64,000 bases of DNA from Phycicoccus elongatus Lp2 (GTDB taxonomy: Bacteria; Actinomycetota; Actinomycetes; Actinomycetales; Dermatophilaceae): NCBI RefSeq assembly GCF_000367525.1, contig NZ_HF570956.1, forward strand, positions 1,305,185 through 1,369,184, given 5' to 3'. Positions 1 to 11,145 of the stretch are shown piece after piece. Both the position numbers and the translations under genes were made by a program. The notes under the pieces are model-generated. The model was not told where the DNA came from. It made no database searches and was given only the letters and a program-made list of their open reading frames with translations. Every line of letters begins with the position of its first letter. Position 1 is the first letter of the stretch.

Positions 1-2
1 CC

Positions 3-2264
3 CGCCAGCTGGCGACGGCCCTGTCGGTGACCGACGCGGCCACCCTCGCCGAGCAGCAGGCTGGCGCGACCCTCGCCGCCGCCCGAGCCAGCGCCCAACT
101 GCGTGACAGGGGCCGGTGGGCCCGGTCGGCCCTCGCGGCCCTCGACGCAGCCCTTCCCGCCCACGCGGCGAGGATGGCCGAAGTCGAGGCTGCACGCCGT
201 GCCGCCGGGTTGGCCGGTCACCTGGCCGCCGTCCGCCGCACAGAGGCCGAGGTCGAGAGGGCGGCGACTGGCCTGCGGGCCAGCCTCACTGCCCTGACGG
301 CACGAGGCCTCCCCACCGAGCCGGAGACCCTGGACGACGTGCTACGCGCTGCCCGGGACCTGGACCCCACGGCACGCGAGCTCCAGGCATCGCTCGACGG
401 GGCCACCAGTGACGACCTGACGCTCCAGGCAGCACGAGACGCCGAGCGCACCGCCGCGGCTGCAGCCGAGGAGCGCAGTCACTTGGTCAGCGCCGCACAG
501 GGGCGGGTCGACGAGGTCACGCGTCGACTGGCAGCCGCCACCGAGGCCGAGCACGACCTCACGGCGGTCGATCGTGACCTCGCCGCCGCCCGAGACCAGC
601 AGACTCTCCTGGTGGCCAATGTTGCCGACCACGACACCCGATCTGGGCTGGTCGAGCAGCGCCGGGGGGCCCGGGACCACGCCCATGAAGCCCGCACCGC
701 TCACGCCGACCTGCGCGACCGGCAGTTCGAGGGCCGCGCCGCGCAGCTGGCGGCGGCACTCGTCGACGGGTCGCCCTGCGCCGTTTGTGGGGCAGTCGAG
801 CATCCCGCGCCGGCCTCGGATGCCGATCCGGTGAGCGACGTCGAACTGTCCGGCGCCGCCATGGCCGCTGATGAGGCACAGGCGCAGGTGGCGGCCCTCG
901 ATGTGCGGATCGCCGCGATCGAGGCGGCCATCGCCACCCGTGAGGCACAGTTGGACGGCCAGGACGTGGCGACGGTCGATGCACGGCTGGCTGAACTCAC
1001 CCAGCGTCGCGCGCGTGTGCTCGCCGCCCACGACCGGCTCGCCGCCCTCCGGGCGGAGGCAGCCGACAGCACCACAGCGCTGGTGTTGGCCTCGGAGGAG
1101 CACCAGCAGGCACAAAAGGCCCACGCTGCTGCCCTGGCCCTGCTCGAGCGCGCGCGGGAGGCACAGGCTCGGCACCGAACCACGGTCGAGCGACTCACTG
1201 GCGAGCATCAAGGGTGTCCGTGCCGTCCGGACGGCGTTGAGCGATGGACCATCGAGCACCACGACGGGGTGTGCGCGCTGCTGCAGGCCGCACTCCGCGC
1301 TCGAGAGACACTGCGCACGGCCGGTGATGCCCACCGGGCCGCCACCGACGCGGCCACCGAGGCCCTGGCCGAGGCCGGCTTCGAGAATGCCTCTGACGCG
1401 GCTGCCGCTCGCCTCTCGGCAGATGCGCTCGCCTCACGACTCGAGGCTATCCGTGAGCACGAGGAGCGGCGCGTGGCCGCGCGCACCACCCTCACGGACC
1501 CGGGCGTCTCCGCGGCGATGGCCGACCCGCCCGTGGACCTCGAGGCCATCGCCGCAGCTCACGAGTCCGCGCGCGTCGCTCTCGCCGCTGCCACCCGCGA
1601 CCAGGTCGATGCCGAGCGCACCGTCGCGGCACTTCGGCGGCTCACCCCGTCGGCGATCACCGCCGCTGCGGCCCGGGACGCAACCGTGGCCCGCCACGAC
1701 CGCGTGCAGGCGCTCGCCGACCTCGCGACCGGGGTCGGTGCGGACAACACGCTCAGGATGCGGCTGACCGCCTATGTCCTGGCGGCCCGCCTGGAGCGTG
1801 TCGTGGCCTTCGCCAATGACCGACTGGGCTCGCTCGGAGCGGGTCGCTACCTGCTCGAGCACACGGACACCCGCTCCGGTCAAGGCCGCTCCGGGCTCGG
1901 CCTGCGGGTCCTCGACCAGTGGACCGGGCAGGCGCGTGAGACCTCCTCACTCTCCGGAGGGGAGACGTTCATGGCCTCCTTGGCGCTCGCCCTCGGCCTG
2001 GCGGATGCGGTCCGATCCGAACTCGGCGGCCGCGACCTCGGCACCTTGTTCGTCGATGAGGGCTTCGGCACCCTCGACGACGAGAGCCTCGAGGACGTCA
2101 TGGCTCTCCTCGACGGACTGCAGTCCGGCGGGCGCATCGTCGGCATCGTCAGCCATGTCGCGGATCTGCGCGCACGGATCCCGCACCAACTCGTGGTGAC
2201 CAAGACGCCGGACGGCTCGACGGTCGACGTGGTGCGGGATGACGCCCTGCACCGCACCGCCTGA
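3..2264 (+). CDS. sbcC: Exonuclease subunit SbcC (Rad50-like SMC ATPase), 5'-truncated by window edge
   Basis: The reading frame is open from base 3, so the N-terminal Walker A part lies outside the window and only about 750 residues are seen. SbcC pairs with the nuclease SbcD to process hairpins and double-strand ends. Long Ala/Arg/Glu-rich helical stretches, typical of SMC coiled coils, surround a zinc hook CAVC (cysteines encoded at 777 and 786). The C-terminus holds the ABC signature SLSGGETF followed by Walker B FVDEGFGTLD and a switch histidine in IVSHV. These are the hallmarks of the SbcC/Rad50 family. A second Cys-containing stretch (GCPC, near 1216) in the descending coil is unusual but unexplained. 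It is convergent with gcvP, 26 bp away. Identity is confident; the true start is not visible. Confidence 0.93.
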   Translation, partial: RQLATALSVTDAATLAEQQAGATLAAARASAQLRDRGRWARSALAALDAALPAHAARMAEVEAARRAAGLAGHLAAVRRTEAEVERAATGLRASLTALTARGLPTEPETLDDVLRAARDLDPTARELQASLDGATSDDLTLQAARDAERTAAAAAEERSHLVSAAQGRVDEVTRRLAAATEAEHDLTAVDRDLAAARDQQTLLVANVADHDTRSGLVEQRRGARDHAHEARTAHADLRDRQFEGRAAQLAAALVDGSPCAVCGAVEHPAPASDADPVSDVELSGAAMAADEAQAQVAALDVRIAAIEAAIATREAQLDGQDVATVDARLAELTQRRARVLAAHDRLAALRAEAADSTTALVLASEEHQQAQKAHAAALALLERAREAQARHRTTVERLTGEHQGCPCRPDGVERWTIEHHDGVCALLQAALRARETLRTAGDAHRAATDAATEALAEAGFENASDAAAARLSADALASRLEAIREHEERRVAARTTLTDPGVSAAMADPPVDLEAIAAAHESARVALAAATRDQVDAERTVAALRRLTPSAITAAAARDATVARHDRVQALADLATGVGADNTLRMRLTAYVLAARLERVVAFANDRLGSLGAGRYLLEHTDTRSGQGRSGLGLRVLDQWTGQARETSSLSGGETFMASLALALGLADAVRSELGGRDLGTLFVDEGFGTLDDESLEDVMALLDGLQSGGRIVGIVSHVADLRARIPHQLVVTKTPDGSTVDVVRDDALHRTA

Positions 2265-2290
2265 GCGGGTTCCGGAGGCGACCGCTGCCG

Positions 2291-5161
<2,871 letters not shown>

Positions 5162-5220
5162 GTCGGGAGGCTCCTGGCACGCGAGATCGAACACGATCTC
5201 CCCTTCTGTCGCGCGGGGAC

Positions 5221-5340
5221 GCTCCAGAGGTGCCTGCTCCGCGTGGTCCTGGTGCCTGAGAGGTTCCGGGGAGTTTGCCCCTTCGGCGCCGGCAACAAAC
5301 CCGGGACGGGCTTGCCGGTCTCTCCCACGCGGGGTGAGCA
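5221..5340 (-). promoter_or_regulatory. Glycine riboswitch in the gcvP leader
   Basis: On the minus strand the leader contains the family signatures in order: GGAGAG, then GCCGAAGGGGCAA, then CCTCTCAGG, followed by an AGGACC...CTCTGGAG tail that could be a ghost second aptamer. It ends about 60 bases before the gcvP start. Glycine riboswitches (gcvT motif) usually activate glycine-catabolism genes when glycine binds, which fits the downstream gene. Whether there is one full aptamer plus a partial second helix, or a true tandem, needs covariance-model folding. Confidence 0.9.
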
Positions 5341-5427
5341 GCCCTCACAAGATATCAGTGCCCTGACGCAGCGGAGGTCCCACGACGGCCTGTGGCGCGT
5401 CTGGGACCTCGGTGCGGGTGGGCGCGG

Positions 5428-6015
5428 TCAGGCCATCTTGGCCTGCCGCCGGGCCCGCAACTCGTCACCGGGGACGGCGACCGGGGTCTCGTCCTCAGGT
5501 CGCTCGCTGGGCAGTTGGGCGAGTTCTCCCTCGACCTCGCGCCAGACCCTGCCGACCGCGATGCCGAAGACGCCCTGGCCACCGGCGAGAAGGTCGATGA
5601 CCTCCTCTGTGGAGGTGCACTCGTACACGGAGGCACCATCGCTCATCAGGGTGATCTCGGCAAGGTCGTCGACGCCGCGTTCACGCAGGACATGAACGGC
5701 CCCGCGGATCTGCTGCAGCGAGACGCCGGTGTCGAGCAGGCGCTTGACGACCTTGAGCGCCAGGATGTCGCGGAAGCCGTAGAGGCGCTGGGTGCCGGAG
5801 CCGGACGCGGTCCGAACGCTCGGCTCGACCAAACCTGTGCGTGCCCAGTAGTCGAGCTGCCGGTAGGTGATACCGGCCGCCTTGCACGCGGTCGGGCCAC
5901 GGTAGCCGCTCTCGGTGTCGTACTCCGGCAGGGCGTCGGTGAAGAGCACCCCCTGGCCGCCGGCGGGGACGACCGGACGCGGGGTGCTCCCCCGGGACTC
6001 CTCGATCGCGTTCAC
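5428..6015 (-). CDS. MerR-family transcriptional regulator (Rv1830-like)
   Basis: A 195-residue protein with an N-terminal MerR winged helix (ACKAAGITYRQLDYWARTGL, then a LYGFRDI turn) and a short coiled tail without effector-binding cysteines. The GTG at 6015 is preceded by GAGGAG, giving a better start than the longer frame. It occupies the position of mycobacterial Rv1830, between the bifunctional nuclease gene and gcvP. The second MerR of this locus in mycobacteria is linked to growth and antibiotic tolerance; a role here is inferred only from synteny. It could bind the nearby gcvP promoter, but no operator was identified. Confidence 0.85.
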   Translation of the reverse strand: MNAIEESRGSTPRPVVPAGGQGVLFTDALPEYDTESGYRGPTACKAAGITYRQLDYWARTGLVEPSVRTASGSGTQRLYGFRDILALKVVKRLLDTGVSLQQIRGAVHVLRERGVDDLAEITLMSDGASVYECTSTEEVIDLLAGGQGVFGIAVGRVWREVEGELAQLPSERPEDETPVAVPGDELRARRQAKMA

Positions 6016-6218
6016 TTCTGGCTCCTCAACCCTCAAACCGGCCCATGGAATGACATCAGCGTGACTACACCGACGTTGTTCTCCCTCGAAGGTACGGCGC
6101 ACGGCCCTGTAGGTCAATCACCAGTTGACTGTTGTCACTAGCGTGTCGCCAGCAACATTCGTAACAGTAAACCTGAAGTTGATCCTCAGGCTCGTGCATT
6201 CAGCCCTGCCGATCGTGC

Positions 6219-6740
6219 TCAGTTGGGACGTTGCTCCCCGGTCTCGAAGTCCTCGGGCGACACCGAGTCGAGGAATTCCTTGAACTCGGCGAGCACATCT
6301 TCGCTCGGCGTGTCGCCGGTCTCCCCGCCCTCGACCTCCGCCTCAGGGGCCATCGTCACCCCTACTTCGGCCAGGAGTGACTCACCCGCCTCGATCGGCG
6401 CCCCCGCGCGCAGGGCCAGGGCGATCGCATCAGAGGAGCGCGAGTCCACCCGGGTCTCGTGGCCGGCCTCGCTGCTGAGGACGAGCACCGCATGAAAGGC
6501 CCCGTCCTTGAGTTCGGTGATCTCGACCCGGCGCAGGGACGCTCCGAGTTGGACGAGGAGATCGGCCATCAGGTCGTGAGTCAGCGGGCGCGGCGGCACC
6601 ACGCCTTGCTGCGCGTAGGCGATGGCACTGGCCTCGGCCGCGCCGATCCAGATCGGCAGGTGCCGACTGCCTTCGCGCTCCTTGAGGAGCACGATGGGCT
6701 GATTGTTGGGGAGTTCGACCCGCACGCCGAGGACGTCCAT
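6219..6740 (-). CDS. Bifunctional nuclease family protein (DUF151, Rv1829-like)
   Basis: The 173 residues match the DUF151/BFN fold: an N-terminal ELPNNQPIVLL strand pair, LPIWIGAAEA, then a RPLTHDLMADLL helix and DSRSSDAIALALR. The last is the most conserved signature of the family. An acidic C-terminal tail follows (EDVLAEFKEFLDSVSPED). Plant and archaeal members have been reported to have DNase/RNase activity; in actinobacteria the role is unknown. It lies in the conserved gcvH–garA–ftsR–BFN–MerR order. The ATG at 6740 is the likely start, although a GTG two codons earlier is possible and neither has a strong ribosome-binding site. Confidence 0.85.
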   Translation of the reverse strand: MDVLGVRVELPNNQPIVLLKEREGSRHLPIWIGAAEASAIAYAQQGVVPPRPLTHDLMADLLVQLGASLRRVEITELKDGAFHAVLVLSSEAGHETRVDSRSSDAIALALRAGAPIEAGESLLAEVGVTMAPEAEVEGGETGDTPSEDVLAEFKEFLDSVSPEDFETGEQRPN

Positions 6741-6787
6741 GACTGCCACCCGACCACCGTAATCCCTGACCGCGTCAAGGTCACCGG

Positions 6788-7483
6788 TCAGGGAGTTCCG
6801 CGCAGTCCCGCCTTGAGCAGGGCCGCGTGCAACTGCAGGCACAATCGCGCCACGGCAGCTCGTTCAGCGGCCGCATCCTTGCTCGATCGCCCAGCAACCG
6901 CCTGCTCGACCAAGCCGACCTCCCGATCGACCGCAGTGCGAAACATGCGCAGGTGTCTGGCCTCGATGCCATAGGCCGACAGGGCACCGGCGGCATGGGC
7001 CGCCCGCAGTGCCAATTCGTCGAAATGGCCGGTCTCGTCGGGGGTCAGCATCCCGAAACCGACCATCGTGTCCACGAGCGAGGTGTCGATGGCTGCCGCC
7101 TTGGCGAGTTCGGGAGCGGTCAGTCGTAGGCGCCCACCGGTGCCGGCGGGTTCGGCGAGGTCGGGATCTGTCGTGGGCTGTGGTGGGCCCGGCCGACCCG
7201 ATTCCTGCATCGGCGGCGTCAGGCCGCGATCGAGGGCGTCCAAGGCCTCGCGGATGACCTTGAGGGGCCAGAAGTGCTCGCGTTGTGCTCGAAGGATGTA
7301 GCGCAGGCGCTCGACATCTCCTGGCCGATAGTGCCGGTAGCCCGATGGAGACCGATCAGGCGAGATCAGGCCCTCGGACTCGAGGAAGCGAATCTTCGAG
7401 ATCGAGACGTCCGGGAACTCCTCGCGCAGACCCTTGAGGACGGCCCCGATCGTCAGCGGTCGATCGACGGACGGGCGTGGCAC
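6788..7483 (-). CDS. ftsR: MerR-family cell-division regulator FtsR (Rv1828-like)
   Basis: A 231-residue regulator with a MerR DNA-binding domain near residues 8–75 (LTIGAVLKGLREEFPDVSIS, then FLESEGLI and SGYRHYRPGDVERL). A proline-rich linker leads to a second helical domain starting near LRLTAPELAKAAAI. The two-domain layout is that of Rv1828/FtsR, which activates ftsZ in corynebacteria. A GTG start at 7483 falls 7 bases after the garA stop, so translation is probably coupled. The longer open frame upstream simply reads through garA out of frame. ftsZ is not in the window, so the target is inferred from the family. Confidence 0.85.
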   Translation of the reverse strand: MPRPSVDRPLTIGAVLKGLREEFPDVSISKIRFLESEGLISPDRSPSGYRHYRPGDVERLRYILRAQREHFWPLKVIREALDALDRGLTPPMQESGRPGPPQPTTDPDLAEPAGTGGRLRLTAPELAKAAAIDTSLVDTMVGFGMLTPDETGHFDELALRAAHAAGALSAYGIEARHLRMFRTAVDREVGLVEQAVAGRSSKDAAAERAAVARLCLQLHAALLKAGLRGTP

Positions 7484-7490
7484 CGGCCGG

Positions 7491-7940
7491 TCAGGCCTTG
7501 GCGGCGTAGAAGACGAGGCGGTACTTGCCGATCTGGACCTCGTCACCCGTGGTGAGAACCGTCTCGTCGATCCGCTCCCGGTTGACATAGGTGCCATTGA
7601 GCGAGCCGACATCGCGCACGACAAATCGGCCGTCCTGACGGCTGAAGGTCGCGTGCTTGCGCGAAACGGTCACGTCGTCGAGGAAGATGTCGCTGTCCGG
7701 GTGCCGACCGCTGGACACCTCGTCATCATCGAGCAGGAAGCGGGCGCCGGTGTTGGGTCCACGAAGGACCACGAGCAGAGCGGTGCCCGGCCGGAGTGCA
7801 TCGACGGTCGCCTGGTCGGCGCGGGTGAGGACATGCTCCCCCTGCAGTGCCTCGGTGGACTCCTGTCCACCCAAGCCCGGGAAACGCATCGTCGTCGGCT
7901 CGTTGGGACCGACGCCGGCAGCCTCCTGACCGTCACTCAT
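7491..7940 (-). CDS. garA: FHA-domain regulator GarA / OdhI-type
   Basis: The 149-residue protein consists of a flexible N-terminus and a C-terminal FHA domain carrying SSGRHPDSDI, VSRKHA and GSLNGTYVN, the phosphothreonine-binding loops. The N-terminal EPTTMRF resembles the ETT motif that PknB/PknG phosphorylate in GarA. Phosphorylation causes intramolecular FHA binding and frees 2-oxoglutarate dehydrogenase and glutamate dehydrogenase from inhibition. The start ATG at 7940 has AGGAG about 10 bases upstream. It sits between gcvH and ftsR exactly as in mycobacteria (Rv1827). The phosphorylation motif is not identical (P for E, M/R for S/V), so kinase specificity is inference. Confidence 0.88.
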   Translation of the reverse strand: MSDGQEAAGVGPNEPTTMRFPGLGGQESTEALQGEHVLTRADQATVDALRPGTALLVVLRGPNTGARFLLDDDEVSSGRHPDSDIFLDDVTVSRKHATFSRQDGRFVVRDVGSLNGTYVNRERIDETVLTTGDEVQIGKYRLVFYAAKA

Positions 7941-8031
7941 GTGGCAGCACTCCTCGTCCATGGTTTACGGAGCACTCACCCTAAATCACGAGGTGAGTGT
8001 TGCGGTAGGGGGCCGTCGGCCCATTGCATGG

Positions 8032-8421
8032 TCAGCCGAGCTGACCCTCGTATGCCGTGGCGTCCATGAGGCCATCGATCGTGGCCGGGTCGGAGACCCT
8101 GACCTCGAAGATCCAGCCGTCGCCGTAGGGGTCGCTGTTGACCAATTCGGGGGTGGCATCCAGCGCGTCGTTGACGGCCACGACCTCGCCCGACAGGGGC
8201 GAGTAGAGGTCGCTGACGGACTTGGTGGACTCGACCTCGCCACAGCTGTCACCGGCAGTGACCGCGTCGCCGATGCTAGGGGCGGAGACGTAGACGACAT
8301 CCCCCAGTGCCTCCTGGGCAAAGGATGTGATGCCGACCCGCACGGTGTCCTCTCCAGTGCTCTTCACCCACTCGTGCTCGGCGGTGTAGCGCAGGTCCGT
8401 GGGGTAGCTGGCGTCGCTCAT
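8032..8421 (-). CDS. gcvH: Glycine cleavage system H-protein
   Basis: A 129-residue lipoyl carrier of the glycine cleavage complex that shuttles the aminomethyl group between the P, T and L proteins. The lipoylated lysine is in EVESTKSVSDLYSP. The start ATG at 8421 has AAGGAG six bases upstream (8427–8432). It is followed by garA and then the regulators that precede gcvP, so the H and P proteins belong to one conserved locus. Length and motif are canonical. Confidence 0.97.
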   Translation of the reverse strand: MSDASYPTDLRYTAEHEWVKSTGEDTVRVGITSFAQEALGDVVYVSAPSIGDAVTAGDSCGEVESTKSVSDLYSPLSGEVVAVNDALDATPELVNSDPYGDGWIFEVRVSDPATIDGLMDATAYEGQLG

Positions 8422-8446
8422 GATGCTCCTTGGGCCGGGATGTTGG

Positions 8447-9235
8447 TCATTTGCTGGGACTCGCCTGATTCTCGGGCAGAGCGTAGCGAGGGGTCGAAAG
8501 CGGCCGCAATGCGGTGATGTCGACCGTGTCCCGGATCAACACGGTCGTGTCGCCGCCCATGCGGCGCGCAGTCTCACTGACCCCTCCGGGTATTTCCATG
8601 GCCGCGGCGAGGGTGTTGTTGTCACCGATGGCCGTGATCACGAAGGGACGGGACAAGGTGCGCCCGTCCATGGTCACGGCCCCGCTGGCTCCGTCGGCGA
8701 ACCAGGTACTCGCCCCGACTCGGCCGTCGTTGATCTGCACGGCCTCGGCACCGGCATCCCGAAGTTCCTGCAGGGCGTCGAGCAGCATGGCGGCGGTGTA
8801 CTTCGCCTGCGGATCGCGGATCGTCATGACGATGCCCGGCCCACTGGCCGGTGTCGTGCCGGCCAGGATGCCCAGCGCGTCGAGTCGCTGTTGGGCAGCG
8901 GCCCGCGCCTGCTCGAGGTCCGTGCTCGTGGCGAGTTCGTCGCGCTGCACCTCGAGGCGGACGATCTCGTCACTGAGGCGGGAGTTGTCCTGGTTGACGG
9001 TGTCCAGCAGTCGGACCAGGTCACCCTCGCGCAGGCCCTCCAGACCGGCGTTGGACGTCTGTCGGACCTGCACCGCGATCGCGAAACCCAGGGCGACTGC
9101 GAGGACCCCTGCCAGCAGAGTTCCCTTGGTCGGGCGCGGACTCGCTGCACGGAGCAGGCGCCGCCACGCCGTGCGGGTCGAGGGTTGCACGTCCAGGTCG
9201 CGTCCATCCTCGGGAGTTTGGGGTATCTGGGTCAT
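8447..9235 (-). CDS. DUF881 membrane-anchored protein
   Basis: A 262-residue protein with one N-terminal membrane helix (TLLAGVLAVALGFAIAVQV), a short coiled coil (DEIVRLEVQRDELATSTDLE) and a DUF881 domain with the typical VMTIRDP and AGAEAVQINDGRVG strands. Family members are paired with DUF1290 in actinobacteria and Firmicutes; the biochemical role is unknown, but the location next to a phosphatidyltransferase suggests an envelope function. The ATG at 9235 follows the DUF1290 stop by 8 bases. The open frame extends far upstream, but that part overlaps DUF1290 and is not coding. Confidence 0.85.
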   Translation of the reverse strand: MTQIPQTPEDGRDLDVQPSTRTAWRRLLRAASPRPTKGTLLAGVLAVALGFAIAVQVRQTSNAGLEGLREGDLVRLLDTVNQDNSRLSDEIVRLEVQRDELATSTDLEQARAAAQQRLDALGILAGTTPASGPGIVMTIRDPQAKYTAAMLLDALQELRDAGAEAVQINDGRVGASTWFADGASGAVTMDGRTLSRPFVITAIGDNNTLAAAMEIPGGVSETARRMGGDTTVLIRDTVDITALRPLSTPRYALPENQASPSK

Positions 9236-9243
9236 CGCGAACG

Positions 9244-9576
9244 TCAGGCGTTGAAGAGGTGTCGGCGAATGGAGGCGACGTTCGAGAAGATCCGGACGCC
9301 GAGGACCACGACGACACCGGTCGAGAGTTGGCTCCCGACCCCCAACTTGTCGCCGAGGAAGACGATCAACGCCGCCACGAGCACATTGGACAGGAAGGAG
9401 ACGACGAAGACCTTGTCGTTGAAGATCCCGTCGAGCACCGCCCGGACGCCGCCGAAGACCGCGTCGAGCGCCGCAATCACGGCGATCGGCAAGTAGGGCT
9501 GCAGCCACAACGGCACCGTCGGCTGCAGGGCCAGACCGATGATGACGCCGAGGAGCAGACCGAGCGCAGGGATCAT
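9244..9576 (-). CDS. sbp: DUF1290 small basic membrane protein (Sbp)
   Basis: A 110-residue very hydrophobic protein with three predicted membrane helices and the characteristic DAVFGGVRAVLDGIF loop, ending in a basic RRHLFNA tail. It matches the small basic protein found next to division genes in Bacillus and between two DUF881 genes in actinobacteria (Rv1824 position). AGGAG precedes the ATG. Its start overlaps the upstream DUF881 stop in an ATGA tetramer, so the two are translationally coupled. Function is unknown. Confidence 0.88.
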   Translation of the reverse strand: MIPALGLLLGVIIGLALQPTVPLWLQPYLPIAVIAALDAVFGGVRAVLDGIFNDKVFVVSFLSNVLVAALIVFLGDKLGVGSQLSTGVVVVLGVRIFSNVASIRRHLFNA

Positions 9577-10529
9577 TTGCGGTCTCCTGAGGACGCTGAG
9601 GGCGATGCTGCGGGGGTGGATGACGAAGCGGGCGCAGGGGCTGGGACGGCGGGCGGGGAAGCGGAGCCGGCGGGCGGATGCGCGACCCTCGTCTGGATGC
9701 CGGCCAGCCCCGGCAGGGTGACGGACTCATTGGTCCGGGTCTCGACGCGGATGCCGAAGGAGCCCTTCAGGGTGGACACATAGGTCCCACCCGGGCCTTG
9801 GGCGAAGCGCGTGGGCAGCGACGCCGGATCGCCGATGGCGGTCACGGCATACGGAGGAACCAAGGGCCGGTAGTTCACCAGGATCGCCTCGCCGGCGAAA
9901 CGGATCGCGGAGGTGGCCGTGAGGCGCTGTCCGTTGATCATGATCGCCTCGGCCCCGGCCATCCAGAGACTGTTCGCGACGATCTGCAGGTCACGGGCCC
10001 GGACCACACCGTCCTGGGAGCGAGCGGAGTTGCGTGGATCGCTGTTGTTGCCCGCGGCGTTGGTGTCGGGCGCGTTGTCGAGGGTCACGACCAGTCCCGG
10101 TCCGGTGACCGTCGCGGAGCCGGTCACCAGGGCGAGCTCCCGGAGTCGCGAGGCGTCCTCGCCCGACTCCGCAGCCAGGATCTGGGCATCGCGCGCGGAC
10201 ACCTCGGCCGTCAGTGCCGCGACCCGGGCCGCTCGGCCGTCATGGGTGGAGCGGGCCGCGTCGATCTGCCGGATCAGCTCGCTGCGGGCCTCCGCCCGGG
10301 CGGTGGCGCTGCCACGCAGGGTGGAGGCGCCCAAGCCGATGACCGACCCGAGGACGACGAGGGTCACGACGAAGAGCGCAGAACGCGAGCCCCGGCTGGC
10401 GGGCAGCCCCGCGGCCACGCGGCGGCGGGCGAGCGCACCATAGGCAGGGTCGAGCGGTCGCTCGAGGATCTCGGTCAACAGGGTCATCGACTCATCGACG
10501 CGCCGCGGTGCCGACGGCGGTGCGTTCAT
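9573..10529 (-). CDS. DUF881 family protein, upstream paralogue
   Basis: The 318 residues comprise a cytoplasmic N-terminus, one membrane helix (SALFVVTLVVLGSVIGLGAS), a coiled coil rich in Arg/Ala, a DUF881 domain (LVVTLDNAP, AGAEAIMINGQRL, PPYAVTAIGDP) and a Pro/Ala/Ser-rich C-terminal tail. It is a paralogue of the DUF881 gene at 8447–9235, separated from it by DUF1290. The ATG at 10529 overlaps the phosphatidyltransferase stop in ATGA. It is probably extracytoplasmic after the helix; no enzymatic motif is seen. Confidence 0.85.
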   Translation of the reverse strand: MNAPPSAPRRVDESMTLLTEILERPLDPAYGALARRRVAAGLPASRGSRSALFVVTLVVLGSVIGLGASTLRGSATARAEARSELIRQIDAARSTHDGRAARVAALTAEVSARDAQILAAESGEDASRLRELALVTGSATVTGPGLVVTLDNAPDTNAAGNNSDPRNSARSQDGVVRARDLQIVANSLWMAGAEAIMINGQRLTATSAIRFAGEAILVNYRPLVPPYAVTAIGDPASLPTRFAQGPGGTYVSTLKGSFGIRVETRTNESVTLPGLAGIQTRVAHPPAGSASPPAVPAPAPASSSTPAASPSASSGDRK

Positions 10530-11107
10530 GCCGTCGCCGGTTCGGCCACGAGCAGCCGCAGCTGCACGGCATACAGGATTCCGGCCACCCAGTAGAGAAC
10601 GATGCCCCACCATGCGAAGCCCCACGCGATCGGTTGGGCGGCCGCCGCCACGGCGCCATCGCCGTCTGCCAACAACAGCAGGGGAAAGGCGTAGAGCAGG
10701 TTGAAGGTCGCGGCCTTGCCGACGAAGTGGACCGGGAGGCCGTTCCACCCGTGCTTCTTGGCGATGAGAACCACGACTGCCATGAAGGCTTCGCGCGCGA
10801 AGAGCACAATGACCACCCACCACGGGATGATCTCGCGCCAAGCCAGACAGAGCAGCGTCGAGACGATGTAGAGCCGGTCGGCGATCGGGTCCAGGAGCTG
10901 CCCGACACGAGAGACGAGGCCGAACTTGCGAGCGATCTTGCCGTCGAGGTAATCGGTGATCCCGGACAGCGTCAGGATGATCAACGCCAAGCCGTCGCGG
11001 TGGGTCAGGATCGCCCACACGAAGAGCGGCACCCCGAGCAGTCGCAATGCCGACAGGGCGTTCGGCAGGGTCAGGACCCGGCCACTCACCCCCAAGGTCT
11101 CCGGCAT
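10526..11107 (-). CDS. CDP-alcohol phosphatidyltransferase family protein
   Basis: A 193-residue integral membrane enzyme with about six helices. It carries the complete CDP-OH-P signature DYLDGKIAR, then eight residues, then GQLLDPIAD, that is D-x2-DG-x2-AR-x8-G-x3-D-x3-D. This family joins CDP-diacylglycerol to an alcohol such as glycerol-3-phosphate or inositol phosphate. Position at the head of the DUF881/DUF1290 block corresponds to mycobacterial pgsA2, but the substrate cannot be read from sequence. It is distinct from the second family member at the right end of the window. It is divergent from the PatB-like gene, with 38 bp between the starts. Confidence 0.9.
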   Translation of the reverse strand: MPETLGVSGRVLTLPNALSALRLLGVPLFVWAILTHRDGLALIILTLSGITDYLDGKIARKFGLVSRVGQLLDPIADRLYIVSTLLCLAWREIIPWWVVIVLFAREAFMAVVVLIAKKHGWNGLPVHFVGKAATFNLLYAFPLLLLADGDGAVAAAAQPIAWGFAWWGIVLYWVAGILYAVQLRLLVAEPATA

Positions 11108-11145
11108 GCGCTCAGCCTATGTGACCCCTCCCCTAGGGTTCCTCC